Shown piece after piece: positions 12,377 through 19,115 of a stretch of 19,115 bases of DNA (its first letter is position 1; the number at the start of each line of letters is the position of its first letter). Where the stretch lies: NCBI GenBank assembly GCA_964520615.1, contig CAZFNL010000051.1, positions 1-19,115 of the forward strand, given 5' to 3'. This stretch comes from JAMCUI01 sp964520615. GTDB lineage: Bacteria; Patescibacteriota; Microgenomatia; 2-02-FULL-39-11. Both the position numbers and the translations under genes were made by a program. Under the pieces are notes generated by a model. The model ran no database searches. It was given only the letters and a program-made list of their open reading frames with translations, and was not told the DNA's origin.

Positions 12377-13135
12377 ATGACTATGGGTGCAGAGAATTCA
12401 ATTAATATATCATTGGTTGCTGAGAAGCTATTTAGTGTAGGCGGTGGTTATAACGTCACAAATGCAATGATGACGACATGGATTGTAATGCTTCTTCTTA
12501 TTGCGTTTTCATTTTTGATTACTAGAAAATTGTCTTTAGTGCCTGGATACCTACAATCTATTGGAGAGATAGTGATAGAGGGTCTGTGGAATCTTTTTGA
12601 GTCGGTTATGCATGATAAAACGAAAATATTTTTTCCTCTTTTGGCAACCTACTTTATATATATTATTTCTCTTAACTGGGTAGAGCTTCTGCCAGGAGTA
12701 GGTACGATTGGACTGGAGAAGATAGAGACAGGTCACAGGGTCTTTATTCCAATTTTTAGACCAGGAACTGCCGACTTAAACACAACTTTAGCATTGGCTC
12801 TGATTGCAGTATTACTTATTCAATATTATGGATTAAAGATGCTGGGAGCGTCATACCTCAAGAAATTTTTTAATTTCAAGAACCCGATTATGTTTTTTGT
12901 AGGACTTCTAGATCTTCTGTCCGAATTCACAAAAATTATTTCATTTTCTTTCCGTCTTTTCGGCAACATATTTGCCGGAGATGTCTTGTTGACTGTAATA
13001 GCTTTTCTTATGCCTCTTTTTGCACCGTTACCCTTCCTGGGACTTGAGCTTTTCGTAGGATTTATACAAGCGGTAGTATTTTCGATGCTGACATCAGTCT
13101 TTTTATCCGTGGCTACCACCAAAACAGAACATTAA
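12377..13135 (+). CDS. atpB: F1Fo ATP synthase subunit a
   Basis: This 252-residue polytopic membrane protein forms the ion half-channels against the c ring. The essential arginine is Arg193 in FSFRLFGNIFAGDVLL, and the last membrane segment reads FIQAVVFSMLTSVFLSVA. RPGTADLNTTLALALI marks the family's conserved middle loop. Five to six hydrophobic segments are visible, starting at about residue 33. ATG 12377 is used; a second ATG two codons later is equally possible, and neither has a clear ribosome binding site. It is followed by the two c-subunit genes. Confidence 0.94.
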   Translation: MTMGAENSINISLVAEKLFSVGGGYNVTNAMMTTWIVMLLLIAFSFLITRKLSLVPGYLQSIGEIVIEGLWNLFESVMHDKTKIFFPLLATYFIYIISLNWVELLPGVGTIGLEKIETGHRVFIPIFRPGTADLNTTLALALIAVLLIQYYGLKMLGASYLKKFFNFKNPIMFFVGLLDLLSEFTKIISFSFRLFGNIFAGDVLLTVIAFLMPLFAPLPFLGLELFVGFIQAVVFSMLTSVFLSVATTKTEH

Positions 13136-13152
13136 TAAATATTTATCCATAG

Positions 13153-13163
13153 AAAGGAGGTGA
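13153..13163 (+). promoter_or_regulatory. Exceptionally strong ribosome binding site of the first atpE
   Basis: AAAGGAGGTGA is fully complementary to the 3' end of 16S rRNA and stands 10 bases before ATG 13174. Most other genes here have weak or no sites. The second atpE has AGGAGG (13423-13428) 5 bases before its ATG. This fits the need for many copies of subunit c per enzyme. Confidence 0.85.
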
Positions 13164-13173
13164 CAAACTATCT

Positions 13174-13392
13174 ATGGATACAAAAACATTAATGACAGGA
13201 TTAACGGTTGCGTTAGGTGGTATGACGCCGGGAATTGCAATAGGAATGATTACCAGTTCAGCCTTAAACGCGATAGGTAGGAATCCGGAAACTGCAAATG
13301 AAATACGAACAAACATGATATTGGGTATAGCATTTGCTGAGGCGATCGCGATATACGCACTTGTGGTTGGATTGATAATAAAATTTGTCTGA
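13174..13392 (+). CDS. atpE: F1Fo ATP synthase subunit c, copy 1 (divergent)
   Basis: The 72-residue hairpin protein has two membrane helices joined by the polar loop GRNPET. The ion-carrying Glu56 lies in AFAEAIAIY. Positions that bind sodium in Na+-type rings (the Gln of helix 1 and the Ser/Thr after the Glu) are Ile and Ala-Ile here, so proton coupling is likely. Helix 1 (GGMTPGIAIGMITSSALNAIG) keeps fewer of the tightly spaced glycines than copy 2 and has Thr and Ser instead. It has the strongest ribosome binding site in the window. It ends in TGA 41 bases before copy 2. Confidence 0.93.
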   Translation: MDTKTLMTGLTVALGGMTPGIAIGMITSSALNAIGRNPETANEIRTNMILGIAFAEAIAIYALVVGLIIKFV

Positions 13393-13433
13393 TGGGAAAA
13401 ATTGTTATTAAAATTTCTTTTTAGGAGGAAGTT

Positions 13434-13661
13434 ATGCCAGTTGAGGGATTAAAATCAATTGCAACAGCATTAGCAATAGGGCTTGGGGCTATCGGTCCTG
13501 GGATAGGAATAGGGTTATTGGGTGCGGGAGCACTGGAAGCAATCGGTAGGAATCCTGAAGCAGAGAGCAAAATCAGAACTAATATGATTCTTGTTGTCGC
13601 TTTCGCTGAGGCAGTTGCTATCTATGCTTTGGTGGTTGCTCTTATTATTAAATTTACTTAA
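13434..13661 (+). CDS. atpE: F1Fo ATP synthase subunit c, copy 2
   Basis: The 75-residue c subunit has a regular glycine-rich helix 1 (GAIGPGIGIGLLGAGALEAIG), the loop GRNPEAES and Glu59 in AFAEAVAIY. It shares the loop and the second helix closely with copy 1 but differs in helix 1 and the N-terminus, so the pair is an old duplication rather than a recent one. Proton-type by the same residue criteria as copy 1. A good AGGAGG site precedes ATG 13434. Whether both copies enter one mixed ring cannot be told from sequence. Confidence 0.94.
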   Translation: MPVEGLKSIATALAIGLGAIGPGIGIGLLGAGALEAIGRNPEAESKIRTNMILVVAFAEAVAIYALVVALIIKFT

Positions 13662-13695
13662 AATAGTATTTTCTTCTATTTTAACGAAATAAGTT

Positions 13696-14202
13696 ATGGA
13701 AAAATTAGGTGTTGAACCATTTCAGCTTCTGACCCAACTTTTTAACTTTTTTCTGATGGTATTTATACTGACAAAATTTCTGTATAAACCAATAACCAAA
13801 AAACTTGAGGAAAGAAAGAAAAAAATAGAGGAAGGGTTGGAATATGCTGATAGAATGAAGTCTGAAATGGAGAAAAGTGACAAGAAAAGGCTGGACGTAA
13901 TTGATCGCGCAAAGCTTGATGCTAAAAAAATAGTTGAGGAAGCAAAAAAAGAGGGGCGCAAACTTGAAGCTGAAATAGTAGAAAAAGCTCATAAAGAGGC
14001 GAGTAGCATATTGGAGAAAGGACAAGCAGAGCTTACTATGGAAAGGCTAGAGATGGAGAAGAATCTCAGAAGACAAACTGTTGAGATTGCTTCAAATATG
14101 GTTGAGGCGGTACTTGGAGAAGTTATCAGTGCCAAGGATCATATCAAAATAATAAATAAACGTATCGAGACGTTGATGAGGAATTATAAATATAAATCAT
14201 AA
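13696..14202 (+). CDS. atpF: F1Fo ATP synthase subunit b
   Basis: The 168-residue peripheral stalk subunit has one N-terminal membrane helix (about residues 8-27, LLTQLFNFFLMVFILTKFLY) ending in YKPITKKLEERKKKI, typical of subunit b. A long charged helix follows to about residue 135, forming the dimeric coiled coil, then a short C-terminal region that meets delta. Only one b gene is present, so a homodimer is likely. No clear ribosome binding site is seen before ATG 13696. The last codons form the left arm of a perfect inverted repeat (14182-14228). Confidence 0.92.
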   Translation: MEKLGVEPFQLLTQLFNFFLMVFILTKFLYKPITKKLEERKKKIEEGLEYADRMKSEMEKSDKKRLDVIDRAKLDAKKIVEEAKKEGRKLEAEIVEKAHKEASSILEKGQAELTMERLEMEKNLRRQTVEIASNMVEAVLGEVISAKDHIKIINKRIETLMRNYKYKS

Positions 14203-14228
14203 TCACATCCGATTTTATATTTATAATT
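14182..14228 (+). repeat. Perfect 15-bp inverted repeat at the atpF-atpH junction
   Basis: AATTATAAATATAAA (14182-14196) is exactly complementary to TTTATATTTATAATT (14214-14228), with a 17-base loop holding the atpF stop codon. The stem is made only of A-T pairs. It ends 6 bases before the atpH start, so the hairpin could limit ribosome access or set an mRNA processing point. Confidence 0.7.
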
Positions 14229-14234
14229 AATGAG

Positions 14235-14585
14235 ATGAAAATAAAAAGGCAAAAATCGGAAATAGTCACGAGGGGGATAGTCGATTATCTTTCAGAAAGC
14301 GGGGAGAGAGCGCTTTTGCCTGAAGTTGCCAAATCGCTTGAAGCGGAGTTGGCTAAAAACAGGAAATCAGACCAGATTGTAGTCACAACAGTGATTCCCC
14401 TCTCAAAACCACAGTCTGAATTTATTAGAAAATTCATCCAAAATACTCTAAAGACTGATTTGAAAGTTACCAATAAAGTAAATAAAGGAATATTAGGCGG
14501 ATTGACAATAAAGGTAAACGATTGGTTTTTGGATGCAAGTTTGAAACATCAAGTGGATCTGGTGAAAAAAACTTTACTTTCATAA
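14235..14585 (+). CDS. atpH: F1Fo ATP synthase subunit delta, short form
   Basis: The 116-residue protein matches the C-terminal two thirds of delta (OSCP). VDYLSESGERALLPEVAKSLEAEL corresponds to the last helices before the C-terminal domain. VVTTVIPLSKPQSEFIRKFI and the closing GILGGLTIKVNDWFLDASLK follow. Normal delta has about 175-185 residues, so most of the N-terminal six-helix domain that grips the alpha N-termini is missing. There is no room for it: atpF ends 32 bases upstream and the intervening DNA is an AT-rich inverted repeat. ATG 14235 has no clear ribosome binding site. Position between atpF and atpA supports the identity. Whether a short delta is lineage-typical or a deletion is not decided here. 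Confidence 0.85.
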   Translation: MKIKRQKSEIVTRGIVDYLSESGERALLPEVAKSLEAELAKNRKSDQIVVTTVIPLSKPQSEFIRKFIQNTLKTDLKVTNKVNKGILGGLTIKVNDWFLDASLKHQVDLVKKTLLS

Positions 14586-14618
14586 TTCTTTATAAATTTT
14601 TTGATTGTAAAAAATATC

Positions 14619-16127
14619 ATGCCTAAATTAGACAGATCTTCAAAAATAGCAGAAGAAATAATAAAAAAATTAAAATCATATGAGGCGAAAGTAGAAGCGG
14701 GTTTTACTGGTGAGGTTTTGGACGTGGCAGACGGTGTAGCCAAGATAACCGGTCTTGCTCGACTTTCATATTCAGAGATGGTGGAATTTCCTCACGGAGT
14801 GTTGGGAGTTGCAATAAATTTGGAAGAAGAGGAAGTAGGAGTAATAATTTTGGGTGATTATCTGAAGATAAGTCAGGGTGATCCCGTAAAAGGTATAGGA
14901 AGGCTATTGTCCATTGGTGTAAGTGAGAAGTTGGTAGGAAGAGTAATTGACCCTTTGGGTAATGCCCTTGATGGAAAAGGTTCTATTTCCACAAAGAAAT
15001 TTTATCCAATCGAGAAAGTAGCACCTAGTGTAACAAAACGCCATCCAGTGGATACCCCTCTTCAAACAGGTATAAAGTCTATTGACAGTATGACTCCAAT
15101 AGGCCGTGGTCAAAGAGAACTGATTATTGGTGACCGGAGTACTGGGAAAACGGCAATAGCAATAGATACGATTATTAATCAGAAAGACCAGAACGTAATT
15201 TGTATTTATGTGGCGATAGGTCAGAAATCTTCCAGGGTGGCTCAGATTGTAGATATTCTGGAAAAAAATGGCGCAATGGATCATACAATTGTTGTAGCAG
15301 CCAATGCTTCCGATCCAGCTTCACTTCAATATATTGCCCCATATGCCGGATGCGCGATTGGGGAATATTTTATGGATCAGGGAAAAGATTCTCTAGTAAT
15401 ATATGACGATTTATCCAAACATGCCTGGGCCTACAGACAGATCTCGCTTATTTTACGCCGGCCTTCAGGAAGAGAAGCTTATCCCGGTGATGTTTTTTAT
15501 CTGCATTCAAAGCTACTGGAAAGAGCATGCCGGCTCTCAAAGGAGAATGGCGGAGGTTCACTTACCGCCTTGCCGATAATCGAAACTCAGGCGGGTGACG
15601 TATCGGCATATATTCCTACAAATGTTATCTCTATTACCGACGGACAGATCTATCTGGAGTCAGATCTTTTTTACGCGGGCATTCGTCCGGCTGTCAATGT
15701 GGGACTGTCAGTTTCCCGTGTAGGGGGAGCGGCACAAATCAAGGCTATGAAACAGGTAGCCGGAAGACTTCGTCTTGACCTTGCACAATATAGGGAACTG
15801 GCGGCATTTGCCCAATTTGCCTCTGATTTGGATGAAAAGACTAAATCACAGATTGAGAGAGGGGCAAGGATGGTTGAGCTTTTGAAACAAAGACAATATG
15901 TACCCATGAGTGTGGAAAAACAGGTGATACTTTTTTTTGCAGGAGCAAATGGTTTTCTTGATGATATTCCTATTGGTAGAATCGCTGAGTTTGAAACAAA
16001 ATATATTGAATATATGGAAACAATAAAAAGAAAACTCCTAAACGAAATCAGAAAAGAAGGAAAATTAAGCGATCAACTGGTAAAGGATTTAACTGAAGCT
16101 GCAAAAGACTTCAAAAAAACATTTTAA
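14619..16127 (+). CDS. atpA: F1Fo ATP synthase subunit alpha
   Basis: The 502-residue alpha subunit binds nucleotide at the non-catalytic sites of F1. Visible are EAGFTGEVLDVADGVAKITG in the N-terminal beta barrel, a P-loop GDRSTGKT (171-178; Ser replaces the usual Gln), YDDLSKHAWAYRQISLILRR, and PGREAYPGDVFYLHSKLLER. The C-terminal helical domain starts with VSRVGGAAQIKAMKQVAG. An earlier in-frame TTG (14601) exists, but ATG 14619 gives the family's usual start shortly before the EEIIKKLKSYE helix. No ribosome binding site is obvious. It lies 33 bases after atpH and 12 bases before atpG. Confidence 0.96.
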   Translation: MPKLDRSSKIAEEIIKKLKSYEAKVEAGFTGEVLDVADGVAKITGLARLSYSEMVEFPHGVLGVAINLEEEEVGVIILGDYLKISQGDPVKGIGRLLSIGVSEKLVGRVIDPLGNALDGKGSISTKKFYPIEKVAPSVTKRHPVDTPLQTGIKSIDSMTPIGRGQRELIIGDRSTGKTAIAIDTIINQKDQNVICIYVAIGQKSSRVAQIVDILEKNGAMDHTIVVAANASDPASLQYIAPYAGCAIGEYFMDQGKDSLVIYDDLSKHAWAYRQISLILRRPSGREAYPGDVFYLHSKLLERACRLSKENGGGSLTALPIIETQAGDVSAYIPTNVISITDGQIYLESDLFYAGIRPAVNVGLSVSRVGGAAQIKAMKQVAGRLRLDLAQYRELAAFAQFASDLDEKTKSQIERGARMVELLKQRQYVPMSVEKQVILFFAGANGFLDDIPIGRIAEFETKYIEYMETIKRKLLNEIRKEGKLSDQLVKDLTEAAKDFKKTF

Positions 16128-16139
16128 CTTTGAATATAA

Positions 16140-16997
16140 ATGGCAAACATAAGGCTTATTAAGAGAAGAATAAAATCGGCTCAGAATATTGCGCAAATTA
16201 CACGAGCGATGGAGATGGTGGCCGCATCAAAGATGAAAAAAGCACAAGATCAAGCCATTTTAGGAAAGCCGTATGCAGAGAAAATTTTGGCAGCTGTACG
16301 TGAGTTGGGTTCACATATCGAAAGGAAATACCATCCTCTTTTGGGAGAAGGGAATCCTGAGGGAAAGTTAATGATTGTTTTGGTTTCAACCAATAAAGGT
16401 TTATGCGGAGGGTTAAATACAAATCTATTCCGTATGATACAGAGTTGGTGCGGTCAGGATAAGAACGTGGATTATATATCTCTGGGGAAAAAGAGTCAGA
16501 GTTTTTTGGTGAGAAGCGGAAAAAACCTATTGGCGGATTTTTCCGAAAAGACTCCGTTTACAGAAAGTGTTCCAGCTTTAACCCAAATACTAGTTGAAGG
16601 CTTTATAAATGGGACATATAGAGAAATATATATCGCCTATAATACCTTTTTGACCGCGCTCAAGCAGTCGCCGACAAAAAAGGCTATACTGCCAATTAAA
16701 AAATTCGAGGAGATCGGGGATAAAGAAAAAATTGAATTTTCGGAATTTGTCATAGAGCCGAACATAAGTGACGTTCTTGATAATCTTTTGCCTCATTACC
16801 TGGAAAACCAGATACGCGCAGCTATTTTTGAGGCGGAAGCTTCAGAACATTCAGCCCGGATGATTGCTATGAAAAATGCTACCGATGCAGCAAATGATTT
16901 TATGGAAGATTTGACTTTAGCTTTTAATAAAGCAAGGCAGGAAAAAATAACCTACGAAATCGCCGATATGGTGACCGCCAGAATGGCATTTGAGTAA
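16140..16997 (+). CDS. atpG: F1Fo ATP synthase subunit gamma
   Basis: The 285-residue rotor shaft starts MANIRLIKRRIKSAQNIAQITRAMEMVAASKM and has the matching C-terminal helix NDFMEDLTLAFNKARQEKITYEIADMV. These two ends form the coiled coil that turns inside alpha3beta3. The middle contains LVSTNKGLCGGLNTNL, the expected Rossmann-like strand. The final residues TARMAFE replace the common EIVxGAxAL-type ending. The same seven residues are encoded again 75 bases further on in the same frame beyond the TAA stop. No ribosome binding site is clear; the start is 12 bases after atpA. Confidence 0.95.
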   Translation: MANIRLIKRRIKSAQNIAQITRAMEMVAASKMKKAQDQAILGKPYAEKILAAVRELGSHIERKYHPLLGEGNPEGKLMIVLVSTNKGLCGGLNTNLFRMIQSWCGQDKNVDYISLGKKSQSFLVRSGKNLLADFSEKTPFTESVPALTQILVEGFINGTYREIYIAYNTFLTALKQSPTKKAILPIKKFEEIGDKEKIEFSEFVIEPNISDVLDNLLPHYLENQIRAAIFEAEASEHSARMIAMKNATDAANDFMEDLTLAFNKARQEKITYEIADMVTARMAFE

Positions 16998-17072
16998 GAT
17001 TTACAGTTATTAAATGATTGGATGGCAAAATGTTGGTCTGGGAGTACGACAGCCCGGATGGCATTTGAATAA
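16998..17072 (+). repeat. In-frame repeat of the atpG 3' end after its stop codon
   Basis: Bases 17049-17072 repeat 16974-16997 with an offset of exactly 75 bases (25 codons). Both encode TARMAFE followed by TAA, and the four base differences are all synonymous. The frame between the two stops is open. No independent gene is likely, although ATG GCA at 17022 would open a 16-residue peptide ending in the repeat. Confidence 0.65.
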
Positions 17073-17120
17073 ACCGTGAGGGTGGATAGAACTTTTTATT
17101 ATAAATAGTTTTCATGATAT

Positions 17121-18497
17121 ATGAATAAAGGAAAAATAATACAAATAATCAGTGCAGTGGTAGATGTGGAATTTCCGGAAGGTCATGTCCCAAATTTATA
17201 TAACGCTTTGGAAGTCGATTCGGAATATGTCAAAGACGGAAAACTTATATTGGAAGTAGAGGCTCAATTGGGTGAAAACCGCGTACGTTGCATATCTCTT
17301 TCATCAACAGATGGGTTAAAGAGGGGTCAAGATGTTGTTGACACAGGTAAACCAATTTCAGTACCAGTAGGAAAGGAAACCCTAGGCAGAATGTTTAGCG
17401 TCATCGGCCGTCCAATTGACGGGGGCGGTGCAGTAAATGCCAAAAAAACCTATTCAATTCATAGGGATGCCCCCAAATTGACAGCCCAGGAAGTAAAAGC
17501 GCAAATACTTGAAACAGGTCTGAAAGTAATCGATCTTACCGCTCCATTTGTAAAAGGAGGGAAAGTAGCGGTCTTTGGAGGAGCAGGAGTGGGCAAAACA
17601 GTACTGATACAGGAGCTTATAAGAAATGTTGCGACTGTCCATGGAGGTGTATCTGTTTTCACCGGGGTTGGGGAGAGATCCCGTGAAGGGAATGACTTAT
17701 GGCTTGATATGAAGCAGTCAGGAGTTATTGAAAAAACTGCGCTTGTTTTTGGACAGATGAATGAACCGCCAGGTGCAAGGTTGCGTGTTGCATTGGCTGG
17801 TTTGACTATGGCTGAGTATTTCCGTGATGAAGAAGGTCAGGATGTGCTTCTTTTTCTTGATAACATATTTCGGTTTGCCCAAGCAGGAAGTGAAGTTTCA
17901 GCCCTTCTTGGGAGAATTCCCTCAGCTGTAGGTTATCAACCAACCCTGGCTTCAGAGATGAGCGCTTTGCAGGAGAGGATTACTTCGACCAAGAAAGGAT
18001 CAATCACTTCAGTGCAGGCCGTTTATGTTCCTGCAGATGATTATACAGATCCGGCGCCAGTAGCAACATTTGCCCATTTGGATGCCAGTATATCGCTTGA
18101 CCGAGCAATTTCAGAGCAGGCAATTTATCCTGCAGTTGATCCTCTATCTTCGCAATCAAGGATTTTGGCACCTGAGATTGTCGGAGAAGATCACTATCAG
18201 GTAGCCAGAGGTGTGCAAAGAGTACTGCAAAGGTATAAAGACTTACAGGATATTATCGCTATTCTTGGAATGGAAGAGTTGTCAGATGAGGATAAACTGA
18301 CCGTAGCCCGTGCCAGGAAAATCCAGAAATTTTTATCCCAGCCGATGTTTGTAGCCGAAGCCTTTACTTCAAAAGAAGGAAAGTATGTACCTCTTGAAGA
18401 AACAATCAGAGGATTTAGGGAAATATTAGAGGGGAAGCATGATGATAAATCCGAACAGGCATTCTATATGGTTGGCGGAATTGATGAAGTCAAATAA
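17121..18497 (+). CDS. atpD: F1Fo ATP synthase subunit beta (catalytic)
   Basis: The 458-residue beta subunit carries the catalytic nucleotide sites. Seen are the N-terminal barrel (KIIQIISAVVDVEFPEG), P-loop GGAGVGKT (153-160), GVGERSREGNDLW with the catalytic Glu region, LLFLDNIFRFAQAGSEVSALLGRIPSAVGYQPT in separate strands and loops, and DPAPVATFAHLDA. The DELSEED lever motif appears as EELSDED. It lies 123 bases after atpG, the largest gap among the F1 genes, part of which is the repeated atpG tail. No ribosome binding site is evident before ATG 17121. Length is normal. Confidence 0.97.
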   Translation: MNKGKIIQIISAVVDVEFPEGHVPNLYNALEVDSEYVKDGKLILEVEAQLGENRVRCISLSSTDGLKRGQDVVDTGKPISVPVGKETLGRMFSVIGRPIDGGGAVNAKKTYSIHRDAPKLTAQEVKAQILETGLKVIDLTAPFVKGGKVAVFGGAGVGKTVLIQELIRNVATVHGGVSVFTGVGERSREGNDLWLDMKQSGVIEKTALVFGQMNEPPGARLRVALAGLTMAEYFRDEEGQDVLLFLDNIFRFAQAGSEVSALLGRIPSAVGYQPTLASEMSALQERITSTKKGSITSVQAVYVPADDYTDPAPVATFAHLDASISLDRAISEQAIYPAVDPLSSQSRILAPEIVGEDHYQVARGVQRVLQRYKDLQDIIAILGMEELSDEDKLTVARARKIQKFLSQPMFVAEAFTSKEGKYVPLEETIRGFREILEGKHDDKSEQAFYMVGGIDEVK

Positions 18498-18498
18498 A

Positions 18499-18918
18499 AT
18501 GAACACTTTTCCTCTTGAGATTATTACTCCGGAAAGAATAGCTTTTACAGATGAGGTGGAAATGGTTGTAACCCCAACTGCGACAGGAATAATAGGGATT
18601 CTGCACGGTCATGTTCCTTTTTTTTCGCGCTTGACTGAAGGTGAAGTGAAAATAGTTAAAAAAGGGGAAGATATTTATCTAGCCATTGGTGGAGGTTTTA
18701 TAGAGGTCACCCCGCAGAAAACAACAATCCTAGTTACATCAGCTTATCACGCTGAAGAAATAAACGAGAAAGAAGTATTGGAGGCCAAGGAAAGGGCTGA
18801 GGCAGCCTTAAAATCAAAACCAAGCGGAACAGCTCTTCTTGAGGCGCAGGCTCTTTTCAGAAGATCAGTTATTGCTTTGAAAGTGCTTAGACGCAGGAGG
18901 CCACGATCCGTGTCCTAA
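18499..18918 (+). CDS. atpC: F1Fo ATP synthase subunit epsilon
   Basis: The 139-residue epsilon subunit begins MNTFPLEIITPERIAF, the usual start of its beta-sandwich domain. GIIGILHGHVPFF and LAIGGGFIEVTPQKTTIL follow. The C-terminal helical hairpin runs from EEINEKEVLEAKERAEAAL to an Arg-rich end (LKVLRRRRPRSVS). Epsilon couples rotor to F1 and can brake ATP hydrolysis. The frame is open further upstream inside atpD. ATG 18499, one base after the atpD stop, is chosen because it fits the family N-terminus; ATG 18484, overlapping atpD, would add five residues. It is the last gene of the operon. Confidence 0.92.
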   Translation: MNTFPLEIITPERIAFTDEVEMVVTPTATGIIGILHGHVPFFSRLTEGEVKIVKKGEDIYLAIGGGFIEVTPQKTTILVTSAYHAEEINEKEVLEAKERAEAALKSKPSGTALLEAQALFRRSVIALKVLRRRRPRSVS

Positions 18919-19115
18919 CAATATCCATCCGATATAATATCCAATGCCATCTCTTATTTTAGAAGTAAGGAAGCACGGGTCTATGATAACGGCAGTGGGT
19001 ATTTGTTAATAAATACGGTGCCGGTAACCGCAACCGATAGTGGTAATAAAACCAGCATTGCCTTCCTGATATACACATCCACATTCCTAAATCCACTACT
19101 AATCCTCTGTACCAG
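18919..19115. other. 197-base end region without an identified gene
   Basis: No gene can be named. On the plus strand, the atpC frame stays open beyond its TAA to the window edge (65 codons) but has no good start and no familiar motif. On the minus strand, a frame is open from the edge to a stop at 18981-18983 (44 codons). It encodes a hydrophobic stretch (AMLVLLPLSVAVTGTVFI) that could be the last membrane helix of a convergent gene. Both could be chance. No terminator with a T-run is seen after atpC. Confidence 0.25.

Noticed and set aside
13174..13661. Sodium-coupled ATP synthase
   Set aside because: Both c subunits lack the helix-1 Gln and the Ser/Thr after the Glu that bind sodium; the residues fit proton coupling.
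17080..17120. Palindrome before atpD as a terminator
   Set aside because: It is an imperfect AT-only palindrome almost without a loop, and atpD continues the operon.
16995..19115. Recoded stop codons or general readthrough in the atp operon
   Set aside because: Frames stay open after several stops (atpZ/I-like gene, atpG, atpC), but three different stops end genes normally elsewhere and the protein ends fit their families; only the atpG repeat has positive support.

Overview
The window reads as a stretch of bacterial chromosome, AT-rich (roughly 40% GC by eye), using the standard bacterial code: UGA ends gatD, the GAF-ANTAR gene, gatA, the asparaginase gene and one atpE. The likely host is a Patescibacteria/CPR bacterium, possibly Microgenomates-like. 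Grounds are a MurT-GatD-type amidase subunit, many starts without a Shine-Dalgarno site, a very short ATP synthase delta subunit, a DnaE that ends at its OB fold, and heptanucleotide repeat inserts inside genes. This placement is inference; no rRNA or other decisive marker is present.

Region 1 (1-6779, + strand) is a glutamine/amide block. It holds the 3' end of gatD (lipid II isoglutaminyl synthase glutaminase subunit), a GAF-ANTAR RNA-binding regulator, glnA (glutamine synthetase), and then gatC, gatA, a type I asparaginase and gatB. The most striking non-coding element lies between the regulator and glnA. A consensus-like promoter overlaps the regulator's stop codon. It is followed by two adjacent 5-bp hairpins with 6-nt loops, the second of which shares its 3' arm with an intrinsic terminator. 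This is the layout of an ANTAR-controlled transcription antitermination leader, so the upstream gene probably controls the downstream glnA. gatB, and the start of the gatD fragment, carry in-frame heptamer tandem repeats that add residues at likely surface loops.

Region 2 (6811-11771) holds a minus-strand PAS-GAF-GGDEF diguanylate cyclase, convergent with gatB and divergent from dnaE, which encodes the replicative DNA polymerase III alpha subunit with an N-terminal PHP domain.

Region 3 (11790-18918, + strand) is a complete F1Fo ATP synthase operon behind a good sigma70-type promoter: atpZ/I-like gene, atpB, two different atpE genes, atpF, a short atpH, atpA, atpG, atpD, atpC. The two c-subunit genes have by far the strongest ribosome binding sites in the window. 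The c subunits look proton-type. An AT-rich perfect inverted repeat spans the atpF-atpH junction. The 3' end of atpG is repeated in frame just past its stop codon. The last 197 bases hold no gene I can name.

Together the window links nitrogen assimilation (GlnA), glutamine-consuming amidations (cell wall GatD, tRNA GatCAB), asparagine deamidation, c-di-GMP signalling, replication and energy conversion.
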